From Bacteroidales bacterium M7 (GTDB lineage Bacteria > Bacteroidota > Bacteroidia > Bacteroidales > Muribaculaceae): 64,000 bases of DNA. Positions 38,801 to 47,107 of the stretch are shown one piece after another (position 1 is the stretch's first letter; every line of letters starts with the position of its first letter). The stretch covers positions 30,508 to 94,507 of the forward strand of contig LUJR01000004.1 of the NCBI GenBank assembly GCA_001689515.1, written 5' to 3'. The notes under the pieces are model-generated. The model was not told the DNA's origin, ran no database searches, and saw nothing but the letters and a program-made list of their open reading frames with translations. The translations under genes were made by a program, and so were the position numbers.

Positions 38801-38884
38801 TCACCAGATGTCGGAGGACACGCATGCACCTTCTGCCAGTTCAAGTCGATATGCGGTGTCCCCGAGGACAATTCTGATAAATAA
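35864..38884 (+). CDS. AddB/RexB-like PD-(D/E)XK nuclease
   Basis: A 1006-residue protein with the layout of the AddB-type half of a RecBCD/AddAB recombination complex. An N-terminal FPNKRSATHFM segment recalls AddB's UvrD-like domain without an intact Walker A. The C-terminus has the nuclease core (CPLQFYLRFVEKYD and VVDYKTGSD) with the closing cysteines CTFCQFKSIC that hold an iron-sulfur cluster in AddB. It is coupled to holB (4-nt overlap) and to hemW (1-nt overlap). An AddA partner is not in the window. Confidence 0.88.
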   Translation: MKSETEMSAAPKGFLQAVAETYYANERDSLDRYCFVFPNKRSATHFMQKLQDVATPPMVLPGCTTISELVADQSDYVEASRLERMFILYNEYNKLMDEPVDFDRFVYWGDMLLNDFDDVDRYLVDADALFINLKRFREIRSNYLTPEQIDVISRYWNGTEDLAKDIENFWQHTSHSTDDDAQDSAASHFVKLWMVLDKLYHAYHDALHERGLTAPGRLYRDAVTALKNREDWDWDRYIFVGFNVLSASEIKIFGTLQARGRADFYWDLPAKEFQGLIYLSDGSASHSNKAMHFIKRNIKAFPSLYDITEMVYDGRALPAIDIINVPSRIGQAKVAGNIVAKLASSHLLDTVNAINTALVMPDESMFVSVVNSMPTDLGAINVTMGYPLRRTPVATFLKAITSLHLRARKSGGEWYYFYEDLYDVVTHSLIGLLDADAAQSLVKDIEKQHRFMVPVSLIKDNYPTISPLFTPVNHPDDLKEVGDYITAVVTSLREGLDRLPSSHERAIQLQFLQSYLIALRQLTDAASRHRISMGEGTAFRLIERSLAGETVNMKGEPLRGLQLMGVLETRALDFDNVIMMSMNERVFPKKSYSKSFIPDALRHAYHMSTIEHQESIFAYYFYRLISRATRVSLLYDGRNVGMNRSEMSRYLVQLLYNSHEGINVRHIGAAFQARVYEPLPVTVYKDSRIMGRLAEFMDPGSLRGLSASSINTYIDCPLQFYLRFVEKYDVYEPTTDYMDASTYGQIVHSVFEHLYLTLSDTGQYPVTVNAADIERLISPSDSTIFDLVHRAIDSLYLNLADDSSSILVGETKAICALVSEIVRETLRCELDFAPFTVTAAEMKIKGNYELAPGLHINVRQVIDRVDRVNGTMRVVDYKTGSDATRITNWDAPFDAENHSRPKAMVQLMLYCKILAATLRTDEPITPVIYNLRKIYVNGITGLTCNKHEITDYHTELDEFDRRFEAVIRDIFNPELPFAQSPDVGGHACTFCQFKSICGVPEDNSDK

Positions 38885-40005
38885 TGGGAGCAGGTCTCTA
38901 CATACACATACCTTTCTGCCACAGCAAATGCAGTTATTGCGATTTCTATTCCATGCCCCTTCTGCAGGAATTAGAAAACGCCTATATAGATGCGCTGCTG
39001 GCTGAGTGGCGGATGAGACGAGATGAAATCTGGCAGCCCATAACCACAATATATCTCGGAGGTGGCACCCCATCGATATTGTCTGATGCGAATCTGTCAA
39101 GGCTGGTCAGCGGTCTGGATATAGACATCGCTTCTCTGTCGGAATTTACCATAGAAGTCAACCCCGAGGACATTACGCCTCAACGTGCTTCGCTGCTGGG
39201 GTGCTTAGGCATCAATCGAGTATCAATGGGCGTTCAGTCGCTTGATGACAAGCTGCTTCAGACCATCGGACGCAGGCATGACAGCCGCACAGCCATCCGC
39301 GCTTATGAGACGCTTCGCTCATGTGGCTTCGGTAATATCAGCCTTGACCTTATGTACGGACTTCCCTCGCAGACCCTCATGCAATGGGAGCAGACACTGC
39401 GCATGATGCTCGATAAGCTGCATCCAGAGCATCTGTCGGCATACATACTGAGCTATGAACCCGGCACACGCATGACAGCAATGCGTGATGCCGGAAAACT
39501 GAAACCCATCGACGATGAAACTACCATCGGGATGTATCATCTGCTGTGTCAGATGAGCCGCGATTACGGATACGGTCACTACGAGATTTCAAACTTCGCA
39601 CTGCCAGAACGTGAAGCCCGTCACAATGCGGCTTACTGGGATATGTCGCCCTACATAGGGCTGGGACCTGGAGCGCACAGCTTTGACGGCATATCGACGA
39701 GACGCTCTAACCCGTGGAATCTCAGAAAATACATATCATCTCTATCGTCAGGCTTGACGGTATGTGAAGAGGAGAAAGAGGATGCCATCACATTGCATAA
39801 CGATGTAGTCATGGTCAGTCTACGCACGCGTCGCGGTTTAGACCTTGTCAGATGGCATGAACATGCCGACAGGTGGCTTGATGCTGCACGTCCCTACCTC
39901 GCAAGCGGCGAAATGATACTGACAGATGACCGTCATCTGGTTATATCCGAGCGCGCATGGCCCATGGCGGACACCTATATCTCAGAGCTGTTGATAGTAG
40001 ATTGA
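38884..40005 (+). CDS. hemW: Radical SAM heme chaperone HemW
   Basis: Oxygen-independent coproporphyrinogen oxidase-like protein now regarded as a heme chaperone. The radical SAM cluster motif CHSKCSYCDF is at residues 12-21, followed by the GGGTPS SAM loop and the HemN C-terminal domain (GLGPGAHSFDG). It has 373 residues. Its ATG shares one base with the stop of the preceding nuclease gene (TAATG). Confidence 0.93.
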   Translation: MGAGLYIHIPFCHSKCSYCDFYSMPLLQELENAYIDALLAEWRMRRDEIWQPITTIYLGGGTPSILSDANLSRLVSGLDIDIASLSEFTIEVNPEDITPQRASLLGCLGINRVSMGVQSLDDKLLQTIGRRHDSRTAIRAYETLRSCGFGNISLDLMYGLPSQTLMQWEQTLRMMLDKLHPEHLSAYILSYEPGTRMTAMRDAGKLKPIDDETTIGMYHLLCQMSRDYGYGHYEISNFALPEREARHNAAYWDMSPYIGLGPGAHSFDGISTRRSNPWNLRKYISSLSSGLTVCEEEKEDAITLHNDVVMVSLRTRRGLDLVRWHEHADRWLDAARPYLASGEMILTDDRHLVISERAWPMADTYISELLIVD

Positions 40006-40024
40006 ATGTCATTTTAACATTCAA
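40002..40024 (+). terminator. Terminator-like hairpin at the end of hemW
   Basis: An 8-bp stem (TTGAATGT with ACATTCAA) overlaps the hemW stop codon; a run of T follows about 7 nt later, so it is a weak-to-moderate terminator. Confidence 0.5.
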
Positions 40025-40154
40025 CTTAACGTTTTTTATACCCCCTGGGCTGATTGCTTCCGAACTATTGCTCTCACAGGACGTTTTGAAGATATAACAG
40101 GCTAAGAAAGCCGTAGTTAACCTACAATCAGTAACCAACTTAATAAATAAAACT

Positions 40155-40730
40155 ATGATATACACACAACCTCAGCTCCCTTACAGCCGCGAAGCCCTCG
40201 AACCTGCAATCTCAGCCACCACCGTCGACTTCCACTATGGCAAACATGAGAAAGCATACATCGAGAATCTCAACAAACTCATCGAAAACACTATCTATGC
40301 CGACATGGACCTTGAGGAGATAATCCGCAAGAGCGACGGCGCCCTCTTCAACAATGCCTCACAGGCATGGAACCACATCTTCTACTTCTTCTCGTTCTCG
40401 CCCAACGGCGGCGGCGAACCTCACGGCAAGCTCCGCGAAGCCATCGACCGCGATTTCGGATCGTTTGACGAATTCAAGAAGCAGTTTGTAGAAGCCGGCA
40501 CCAAGATATTCGGTTCAGGATGGGTATGGCTCTCTCGCGATGACGAAGGGAAACTGCACATCACCCAAGCATCCAATGCCACCAATCCCCTCACCGACGG
40601 TCTGACCCCCATACTGACATTCGATGTCTGGGAACACGCTTACTATCTCGACTATCAGAACCGCCGAGCCGATGCACTCAAAGCACTTTGGGACATCATC
40701 GACTGGGAAGTGGTCGAAAGCAGATATTGA
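40155..40730 (+). CDS. sodB: Superoxide dismutase (Fe/Mn)
   Basis: Converts superoxide to peroxide and oxygen. The four metal ligands fit: His in HYGKHEKAY, His in ASQAWNHIFY, and Asp and His in FDVWEHAYYLDYQNR. At 191 residues it is the usual bacterial size, and the protein lacks a signal peptide, so it is cytoplasmic. Iron or manganese use cannot be settled by eye. A strong terminator follows at 40873-40907. Confidence 0.96.
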   Translation: MIYTQPQLPYSREALEPAISATTVDFHYGKHEKAYIENLNKLIENTIYADMDLEEIIRKSDGALFNNASQAWNHIFYFFSFSPNGGGEPHGKLREAIDRDFGSFDEFKKQFVEAGTKIFGSGWVWLSRDDEGKLHITQASNATNPLTDGLTPILTFDVWEHAYYLDYQNRRADALKALWDIIDWEVVESRY

Positions 40731-40872
40731 CTGTAATAGTCTTAATGAAACCACGTGACGCTACGCGATTTATGAGAGTAATTTATTGACGACATCGTAA
40801 CAACATTACTCAACGTGACAGCGTAAACGAAGTTTGAATAGCACTACTTTTTAAGTATAATGTGATGAATGG

Positions 40873-40907
40873 AGAGAGAGGCAGCCGTGAGGCCCCCTCT
40901 CTTTTTT
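40873..40907 (+). terminator. Intrinsic terminator after sodB
   Basis: Stem AGAGAGG with CCTCTCT (plus wobble extension) around a GC-rich loop, followed by a T run; 143 bp after sodB. Confidence 0.8.
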
Positions 40908-41001
40908 CATGTATTCACCGCATTTTTGCAGTGAATGTGGGCGATAATCACCGCATTGGTGCTGATATTTTCGCATGGTGAGAGCGGTGTCATGGAAATA
41001 A

Positions 41002-41022
41002 TTTTGTGACATAATCACAAAA
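41002..41022. promoter_or_regulatory. Perfect palindrome, CRP/FNR-like operator candidate
   Basis: TTTTGTGA, 5-nt spacer, TCACAAAA: a perfect 8-bp inverted repeat 37 bp before the orphan gene. The TGTGA-N5-TCACA core resembles CRP-family sites but has one spacer base fewer. Confidence 0.5.
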
Positions 41023-41058
41023 TCACTTCTGTAAAGCCATAATTACTTCTGTAAAGCC

Positions 41059-41550
41059 ATGACAACAACCGCCCGATCATCCAAGCGCAAAGAGAAATGG
41101 AACCGTCCCGTATCCAAGAAATTCTATGACCACATCATCAGCCAGATACGTACAACCGCATCGCTAAGCAGCGACATCAACGCCGATAACGTGATCCGCT
41201 GCTTGGAGGAGTACCTCACCCACCGCACCGCCACAGCCGACTTCACCGAAACAGAGTCCGTCGTATTCACCCTACTCCAACCCCTCATCGACCAAGCCAT
41301 GCGTCGCTCCGACCGTGCCCGCCAAGTCGCCGCACGCCGCCGCGCTTCCCGGCAGTCCACCGAAGGCAATACCATCCAGCCACCCTCCGAAGCACCCGAA
41401 TCAGACACCCAATCAGCAGCATCACAACAGCCCACACGAGAATCAAAACGAGCTCTCCGCCGCCAAACCACCCTCTTTCGTCGCCAACAAAAACACCTCA
41501 AACGCATCCGTAACCGCAATAGGTCTGCGTTAAATACTACGCACCAATAA
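41059..41550 (+). CDS. Orphan basic protein of unknown function
   Basis: A 163-residue protein. The N-terminal 90 residues (FYDHIISQI, then ETESVVFTLLQPLIDQAMRR) recall the short helical DUF6291-type proteins of phages and mobile elements, with the typical 'all lead to LIxPxID' ending; this is a weak resemblance. The C-terminal half is low in complexity and very basic (ARRRAS, KRALRRQ, RIRNRNR), suggesting nucleic-acid binding. It stands alone, with no phage genes nearby. Function unknown. Confidence 0.6.
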   Translation: MTTTARSSKRKEKWNRPVSKKFYDHIISQIRTTASLSSDINADNVIRCLEEYLTHRTATADFTETESVVFTLLQPLIDQAMRRSDRARQVAARRRASRQSTEGNTIQPPSEAPESDTQSAASQQPTRESKRALRRQTTLFRRQQKHLKRIRNRNRSALNTTHQ

Positions 41551-41638
41551 TAGACAATTTCCTCTGGCAATCATTAAGGGGATGGGTGGTATGTCGGGGA
41601 TTTTTGCTACATTTGTGGGTTGAAATTTAGACTGTTTG

Positions 41639-42667
41639 ATGAACGATAACGATATACTTGATCTGGAGGCTATCGGGCGGCTGAAGGGGCTGGTAGAAAT
41701 GGCGCGGAAGATCGTGCTTACCTGCCATGTGAGCCCTGACGGCGATGCGATGGGGTCAACCCTTGGATTGGCGCGAGTGCTCCAGCTGATGGGTAAGCAT
41801 CCTATTGTGATTACTCCTGACCGTCCGCCCAAATCCCTGGCTTTCCTGCCCGGATATGATGAAGTGGTGCCGGCGAGCTACAAACCTACGGCAGCAGCCA
41901 ATCTGCTCCACTCTGCCGACCTGATATTCTGTCTTGATTACAACGCATCGAAGCGCGTTGACAAGATGGAGGAGCAATTGCTCTCGGCTACCGCAACCAA
42001 GGTGATGATAGACCACCATCTGGATCCCGAGGGCTTCTGCGACCTTACAATCTCCATGCCGCATATCAGCAGCACATGTGCACTGCTTTATTTAGTCATA
42101 GAAGCGGCTGGCTGGCTTGAATGGCTTGATGTGCAGGCTGCCTCATGTCTCTACACGGGTATGATGACCGACACCGGTAATTTCTCGTATAACTCCAATG
42201 ATCCGAGGCTTTATCTCATTGTAGCCGAGCTGGTCAGAAGGGGTGTCGACAAGGATGCTATCTACAACATGGCTTGCAACACATTCAGCGAGTCATGCCT
42301 GAGACTCAACGGATATGCCCTGTCGGAGAAGGTGCAGATATTGCGCGACCACAAGGCTGCCCTGATCACTCTGTCGCTTGACGAGCTGCAACGCTTCGGC
42401 TATGTCAAAGGCGACACCGAGGGGCTTGTCAACAAGCCGCTGGCTATCCCCGGCGTGGCATACTCATGTTTCATGCGCGAAGATGAGCCGGGATTCGTCA
42501 AGGTATCCATGCGTTCCAAAGGGGCATTCCCAGTCAATCGCGTATGCGAGGATTATTTCCACGGCGGAGGTCACAAGAACGCTGCGGGGGGCGAACTGTA
42601 TATGAGTCTTGACGAGGCGGTGACACTTTTTATGAATACTCTCACATCTAACGACAAATATCTTTGA
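41639..42667 (+). CDS. nrnA: DHH-family oligoribonuclease / pAp phosphatase NrnA
   Basis: Degrades short RNA (nanoRNA) and dephosphorylates 3'-phosphoadenosine 5'-phosphate. The 342 residues have the metal motifs: HVSPDGDAMGS near the N-terminus, LDYN, VMIDHHLDPEG, and the C-terminal DHHA1 substrate loop GGGHKNAAGG. I use the ATG at 41639; a TTG just before it is in frame. A TACATTTG element lies at 41608-41615. Its stop overlaps the next start (TGATG). Confidence 0.9.
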   Translation: MNDNDILDLEAIGRLKGLVEMARKIVLTCHVSPDGDAMGSTLGLARVLQLMGKHPIVITPDRPPKSLAFLPGYDEVVPASYKPTAAANLLHSADLIFCLDYNASKRVDKMEEQLLSATATKVMIDHHLDPEGFCDLTISMPHISSTCALLYLVIEAAGWLEWLDVQAASCLYTGMMTDTGNFSYNSNDPRLYLIVAELVRRGVDKDAIYNMACNTFSESCLRLNGYALSEKVQILRDHKAALITLSLDELQRFGYVKGDTEGLVNKPLAIPGVAYSCFMREDEPGFVKVSMRSKGAFPVNRVCEDYFHGGGHKNAAGGELYMSLDEAVTLFMNTLTSNDKYL

Positions 42668-43272
42668 TGAAAATTACGAATATGATGCGCAAATATGCCA
42701 TGGCGGCTGCTCTGGTCATATCATCATCGGCTCTGCTTACACTGACATCATGCAGCGACAGCGAAAGCTACTCAGACCTGCTGAATGACGAAAATCAAGA
42801 CGTGAACCGCTTTCTCGCCGATCAGCTCGTGGTTGGCGAATGGCCAGGTGCCGGCAACTATGAATACGGTGAAGATGCCCCTTATTATCAGATTGACGAG
42901 GACGGAGCACTATTTATGAAGGTGCTTGTGCCTGGCGATCCAGATGACATGGCAGAGTATAATGACCAGATATATTTCCGCTTTGACCGTGCGCCGCTGC
43001 GCGAATATACCTCATGGGACAATCTCGTATGGTCAGGCAATGCGACCACCCTGCCCATGGGAGCAGCATCATTCCGCTTTGACAACTATTCTCTGAGTTC
43101 AACAAGCCAATATGGCGAAGGTATACAGGCTCCTCTGAAATATCTGGGAGTAGGCTGTCAGGTATATCTCGTGGTGAAATCAACCGTGGGTATCCAAGCC
43201 AACAACGAAAACGCATCGGTCATTCCATTTCTTTACCGCATATCCTACAACAGGAGTCCTCTGACCGACTAA
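42667..43272 (+). CDS. DUF4827-type lipoprotein
   Basis: A 201-residue protein with a lipoprotein signal (LLTLTSCSD, lipid-bearing cysteine at about 29), so it is probably anchored in the periplasm or on the cell surface. The rest resembles the Bacteroidetes DUF4827 family (NRFLADQLVVGEWPG, IYFRFDRAPLREY), some members of which look FKBP-like. It overlaps nrnA by one base (TGATG), a pairing seen in relatives. Its role is unknown. Confidence 0.75.
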   Translation: MKITNMMRKYAMAAALVISSSALLTLTSCSDSESYSDLLNDENQDVNRFLADQLVVGEWPGAGNYEYGEDAPYYQIDEDGALFMKVLVPGDPDDMAEYNDQIYFRFDRAPLREYTSWDNLVWSGNATTLPMGAASFRFDNYSLSSTSQYGEGIQAPLKYLGVGCQVYLVVKSTVGIQANNENASVIPFLYRISYNRSPLTD

Positions 43273-43332
43273 GGCGATACGGAATCTATCGGGCGGAGGT
43301 GTTGAATAATTTCCAAAATTTATACTAAAATC

Positions 43333-43412
43333 AGTAGGGACATGCCATGGCATGTCTGTGGTGGTTTGAATCACACTATATAATAGCTGACATGCCATGG
43401 CATGTCCCTACA
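43333..43412. repeat. REPIN-like inverted pair of palindromic repeats B
   Basis: Left unit AGTAGGGACATGCCATGGCATGTC (43333-43356) and right unit GACATGCCATGGCATGTCCCTACA (43389-43412) in opposite orientation, spacer about 32 bp, between the lipoprotein gene and glmM. Same family as pair A, shorter spacer. Confidence 0.9.
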
Positions 43413-43484
43413 GGTTGAGGAATTTCCAGTTTCTGCAACACCCTACTACAAAATATCTGAGCATCTAAAAAATTTAACTGCAAT

Positions 43485-44876
43485 ATGTCACTCATAAAGT
43501 CAATATCAGGCATACGAGGCACCATCGGCGGACAGCCGGGCGAGGGTCTCTCCCCTATCGATATAGTGAAATTCACGGCTGCTTACGCCACATTTATCCG
43601 TAACAACACGACACGTGACACAAACGTCATAGTAGTAGGTCGCGATGCGCGTCTGTCAGGACGTATGGTCAACGACCTCGTGGTAGGCACACTGACCGGC
43701 ATGGGCTTTGATGTGGTTAATATCGGTCCTGCATCTACTCCGACTAGCGAGATTGCCGTTGTGGAAGAGCAGGCATGCGGAGGTATCATTATCACCGCCA
43801 GCCACAACCCCATACAGTGGAACGCGCTCAAGCTCCTCAACCAGGACGGAGAGTTTCTCAACGATGCCCAGGGCAAGGAAGTGCTCCGCATCGCCGATGA
43901 GCAGTCATTCACATTTGCCGAAGTCATGGATCTCGGTCATGAGTATACCGTCAACAATTACAATCAGCGTCATATCCGCAAAGTGCTTGATCTGAAACTC
44001 GTAGACCGCGATGTCATCGCCAAAGCCAACTTCACCGTGGCAGTCGATGCGGTCAATTCGGTAGGCGGCGTGGTTATTCCCCAGTTACTTCGTGCTCTCG
44101 GTGTGAAGAATATAGTGGAGCTTAACTGCGAACCGACAGGACGGTTTGCGCACACTCCCGAACCTGTACCTGCCAATCTCACCGAGATTGCCGGACTTAT
44201 GCGCAAGGGCGGCATAGATGTCGGTTTCGTTGTAGACCCCGATGTGGATCGCCTTGCCATCGTAATGGAAAATGGCGAAATGTTTGTCGAAGAGTACACA
44301 CTCGTGTCTGTAGCAGACTATGTGCTGAGCCATACCCCAGGCTCAACGGTCAGCAATCTCAGCTCGTCACGCGCCCTGCGCGATGTCACCAACGCCCATG
44401 GATGCACTTACAATGCCGCTGCCGTAGGCGAAGTCAATGTGACTATCAAGATGAAAGAGACCGGAGCTGTCATAGGCGGAGAAGGAAATGGCGGTGTCAT
44501 CTATCCAGAAGCGCACTACGGACGCGATGCCCTGGTAGGTGTAGCTCTGTTCCTGACTCTGCTGGCTAAAAGCGGCAAGAAAGTCAGCGAACTGAAAGCC
44601 ACATATCCTGCCTATGAGATTGTCAAGGACAAAGTGACTTTGACCCCTGACATAGATGTAGATGCAGTGCTTGATGCAGTCAAGGCAGAGTACAATGGTG
44701 AACAGATCACCGATATCGACGGTGTGAAGATAGATTTTGCCGACAGCTGGGTACACCTGCGCAAGAGCAATACCGAGCCGATAATCCGCGTAATCGCCGA
44801 AGCATCGACCGCCGAAGCCGCCAAGGCTCTCACAGAGAAACTGATCGGAGTCATCAACCGCATCTCTGCCAAGTGA
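43485..44876 (+). CDS. glmM: Phosphoglucosamine mutase / phosphohexomutase
   Basis: Alpha-D-phosphohexomutase. The phosphoserine loop ITASHNPIQWNALK (about residue 102), the metal loop DPDVDRLAIV (about 250), the sugar loop GGEGNGGVIYPE and the C-terminal phosphate loop RKSNTEPIIRVIAE are all present. At 463 residues it fits the Bacteroidetes GlmM-type, which feeds UDP-GlcNAc synthesis for cell wall. A phosphomannomutase activity is possible. Confidence 0.88.
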   Translation: MSLIKSISGIRGTIGGQPGEGLSPIDIVKFTAAYATFIRNNTTRDTNVIVVGRDARLSGRMVNDLVVGTLTGMGFDVVNIGPASTPTSEIAVVEEQACGGIIITASHNPIQWNALKLLNQDGEFLNDAQGKEVLRIADEQSFTFAEVMDLGHEYTVNNYNQRHIRKVLDLKLVDRDVIAKANFTVAVDAVNSVGGVVIPQLLRALGVKNIVELNCEPTGRFAHTPEPVPANLTEIAGLMRKGGIDVGFVVDPDVDRLAIVMENGEMFVEEYTLVSVADYVLSHTPGSTVSNLSSSRALRDVTNAHGCTYNAAAVGEVNVTIKMKETGAVIGGEGNGGVIYPEAHYGRDALVGVALFLTLLAKSGKKVSELKATYPAYEIVKDKVTLTPDIDVDAVLDAVKAEYNGEQITDIDGVKIDFADSWVHLRKSNTEPIIRVIAEASTAEAAKALTEKLIGVINRISAK

Positions 44877-44878
44877 TC

Positions 44879-45892
44879 ATGACATTATCATATATGCGAA
44901 ATTGTGCGGTAGCCATAGCCATGTCGGTTATGGCACCGTCATTATATGCACAGACCGATTCTATCCAGTCTGATACCATCTGTGTGCCCCATCCAGCACT
45001 TGTGAAAATCTCCGTCGGTACTTTCAGAGGCGCGCCTGCCCAGTCGGCTGAATTGGAAACTCAGATGCTCATGGGAACTCCTGTGCAGGTTGATACCATC
45101 ATCGGCGAATGGAACCGCGTAGCGCTGCCCGAGGAGGGCGGCAACGTGTGGGTCAACGAAAGTGCCCTCCAACGGCTCACACCCGAACAGATGGACGCAT
45201 GGAAGCAATCTGAACGTCACATAGTCATCTGGACAATGCCTGTCTATATGACCACAGAACCAAAGGAGCCGCATCCAGGAAATATCGTTACCGACCTCGT
45301 GTTTGGCGATGTTTTGGAGGCAGTGAGATGTGATAAAAACTGCAAAAAGCATGTCAAATCGGATTACACCAAGGTCAAAACTCCCGGTGGACGTGTGGGA
45401 TATGTCGAGAGCAAATATATGATACCGCTGACTGACTGGATAAGCCGTGAACCTGATGTCGACAGCATCCTTGCATATGCCGAGGTGATGATGGGTACAC
45501 CCTATCTGTGGGGAGGCACATCGTCAAAAATGGTGGATTGCAGCGGTTTTACATCAATCTGCTATATGGTAGGTGGCGGTATCCGTCTGCCACGCAACAG
45601 CCGTCAACAAGCCACGACAGGCATAGATGTGGATTTCTCCAATCTGACTAATATCCAGCGCGGAGACCTGATATTTTTCACAAATCCGGAGACAGGAAAC
45701 ATCAACCATGTAGGTATGGCGATGGGCGACAACAAAATCATCCATGCTTCGGGAGAAGTCAAGGTCAACAGCCTCGATCCTGCCACTCCCGACTACATCA
45801 ACCGCCCCATCAAATGTGTGCGCCGAGTGCTCGGGCATCTCGGAGGGAAGGCTCAGAAATATGCCGACCTGCCAGTGTATTTCAATAGATAA
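44879..45892 (+). CDS. Exported NlpC/P60 cell-wall hydrolase with SH3 regions
   Basis: A 337-residue secreted protein: signal peptide (MSVMAPSLYAQ), SH3-like regions (about 40-185, including LVFGDVLEAVR and VGYVESKYMIPL) and a C-terminal NlpC/P60 peptidase with catalytic Cys in DCSGFTSICYM and His in INHVGMAMGDNKIIHASG. It probably cuts D-Glu-diamino-acid bonds in peptidoglycan stems. I prefer the ATG at 44879, just after the glmM stop; a GTG at 44873 overlaps that stop. Confidence 0.9.
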   Translation: MTLSYMRNCAVAIAMSVMAPSLYAQTDSIQSDTICVPHPALVKISVGTFRGAPAQSAELETQMLMGTPVQVDTIIGEWNRVALPEEGGNVWVNESALQRLTPEQMDAWKQSERHIVIWTMPVYMTTEPKEPHPGNIVTDLVFGDVLEAVRCDKNCKKHVKSDYTKVKTPGGRVGYVESKYMIPLTDWISREPDVDSILAYAEVMMGTPYLWGGTSSKMVDCSGFTSICYMVGGGIRLPRNSRQQATTGIDVDFSNLTNIQRGDLIFFTNPETGNINHVGMAMGDNKIIHASGEVKVNSLDPATPDYINRPIKCVRRVLGHLGGKAQKYADLPVYFNR

Positions 45893-45907
45893 AAGCACAT
45901 CTGCGCC

Positions 45908-47107
45908 ATGCGTTTAGCTGCCATCAACACCACAGCATCCCCTTTCCACGCACCGGCATCACTGATGCTTGACGTGGTGAAGGGATTTGTGGATGCATCG
46001 GATGGCAATCGCGCCATGGTGCTTTACGGTCGCGGTACACATGAGCCAATGCCTGGTGTGACATTTGAGAGGACGAGCAGTCAGCAATTAGTAGTCAACC
46101 ACTACCTTTGGTCACGCACCATGGACCGCCAAGGTCTGATGTCACGACGAGCCACAGTACAGATGGTCGAACGGCTGAGAGAGTTCCTCCCTGATATAGT
46201 GCATCTGCACAACCTCCATGGTCATTATCTGCATTACCCCACTCTCTTTAGTGCGCTTGACCGGCTTGATATCCCTGTAGTCATCACTCTCCATGACCTG
46301 TGGCTGATGACCGGACGCTGCTGTTTCCCCGACGAGTGTCAGAGATGGACACAGACATGCCGCCATTGTCCCGACCGCAGCAAATATCCATCAACTCTCC
46401 TATCTCACTGTAAAATCAACCATCTGCTGAAAAGTGACTGCGTCAACCATCTGCCTAATGTCACACTGGTCGCGCCATCAGAATGGGCAGTACGCCACGT
46501 GCATCAGTCCAGACTGAATCTATGCCCAAGCATAGTCATACCAAACGGTGTCAATCAAGACATATTCCGCCACCTTGACTCTGCCGTCAAAACAGATGGC
46601 ATAACAACAATACTTGCAGTGGCGAACAAATGGGAAGCAAGGAAACGCCCCGACATAATCGCCGGTATTGCGGAAAGGCTTAAAGACAACGAGCGACTTG
46701 TAATAGTCGGAGATGCCAAAGGGAAATTTCCAGCAGAGTTGAAAAACACGGCATACATCCCCACCATCCGCAACTACGATGACCTTGTGAGATTATATAA
46801 CGAAGCAGACTGCACCATAAGCGCATCAACCAACGAAACCTATGGCATGACCATTGCCGAATCCATGGCATGCGGAGTTCCTGTCATAGTTCCAGCAAAG
46901 AGTGCCATGGCAGAGTATGTCAAGTGTACTGACGGTATCACTGTTGCAAACCCTACGGCTGATGATTTCATACACGCAATCAGAGATAACATGGGAGAAC
47001 GTCAGAATTTCTCACCAAAAGCACCATATGACCGCCAGGATGCAGTCAATCGGTATATGGAATTGTTTAACCGCCTGATAGACGAGTCAAGATGCTGCGC
47101 CAACTGA
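45908..47107 (+). CDS. Glycosyltransferase, GT4 family
   Basis: A 399-residue GT-B-fold transferase. The N-terminal part has an acceptor-side segment (HLHNLHGHYLHYP and TLHDLWLMTGRC) and a cysteine-rich insert (CRHCPDRSKYP) seen in some capsule/O-antigen enzymes. The C-terminal donor domain carries the E-x7-E motif as ETYGMTIAESMACGVPVIVP. The acceptor is unknown. It follows the NlpC/P60 gene by 15 bp and overlaps the next gene by 16 nt. Confidence 0.86.
   Translation: MRLAAINTTASPFHAPASLMLDVVKGFVDASDGNRAMVLYGRGTHEPMPGVTFERTSSQQLVVNHYLWSRTMDRQGLMSRRATVQMVERLREFLPDIVHLHNLHGHYLHYPTLFSALDRLDIPVVITLHDLWLMTGRCCFPDECQRWTQTCRHCPDRSKYPSTLLSHCKINHLLKSDCVNHLPNVTLVAPSEWAVRHVHQSRLNLCPSIVIPNGVNQDIFRHLDSAVKTDGITTILAVANKWEARKRPDIIAGIAERLKDNERLVIVGDAKGKFPAELKNTAYIPTIRNYDDLVRLYNEADCTISASTNETYGMTIAESMACGVPVIVPAKSAMAEYVKCTDGITVANPTADDFIHAIRDNMGERQNFSPKAPYDRQDAVNRYMELFNRLIDESRCCAN

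Larger units (their letters stand above)
40731..41058. other. Intergenic stretch sodB to orphan gene: terminator, palindrome, direct repeat
   Basis: No gene is seen. It holds the sodB terminator (40873-40907), a palindrome at 41002-41022, and a 16-nt direct repeat ACTTCTGTAAAGCCAT at 41025-41040 and 41045-41060 that runs into the next start codon. Confidence 0.7.

Noticed and set aside
41059..41550. Prophage region
   Set aside because: Only one gene has a weak mobile-element resemblance; its neighbours are core genes and no integrase or structural gene is seen.
30335..43412. Palindromic repeats as a CRISPR array
   Set aside because: Units are kilobases apart or in inverted pairs, with no regular spacers and no cas genes.
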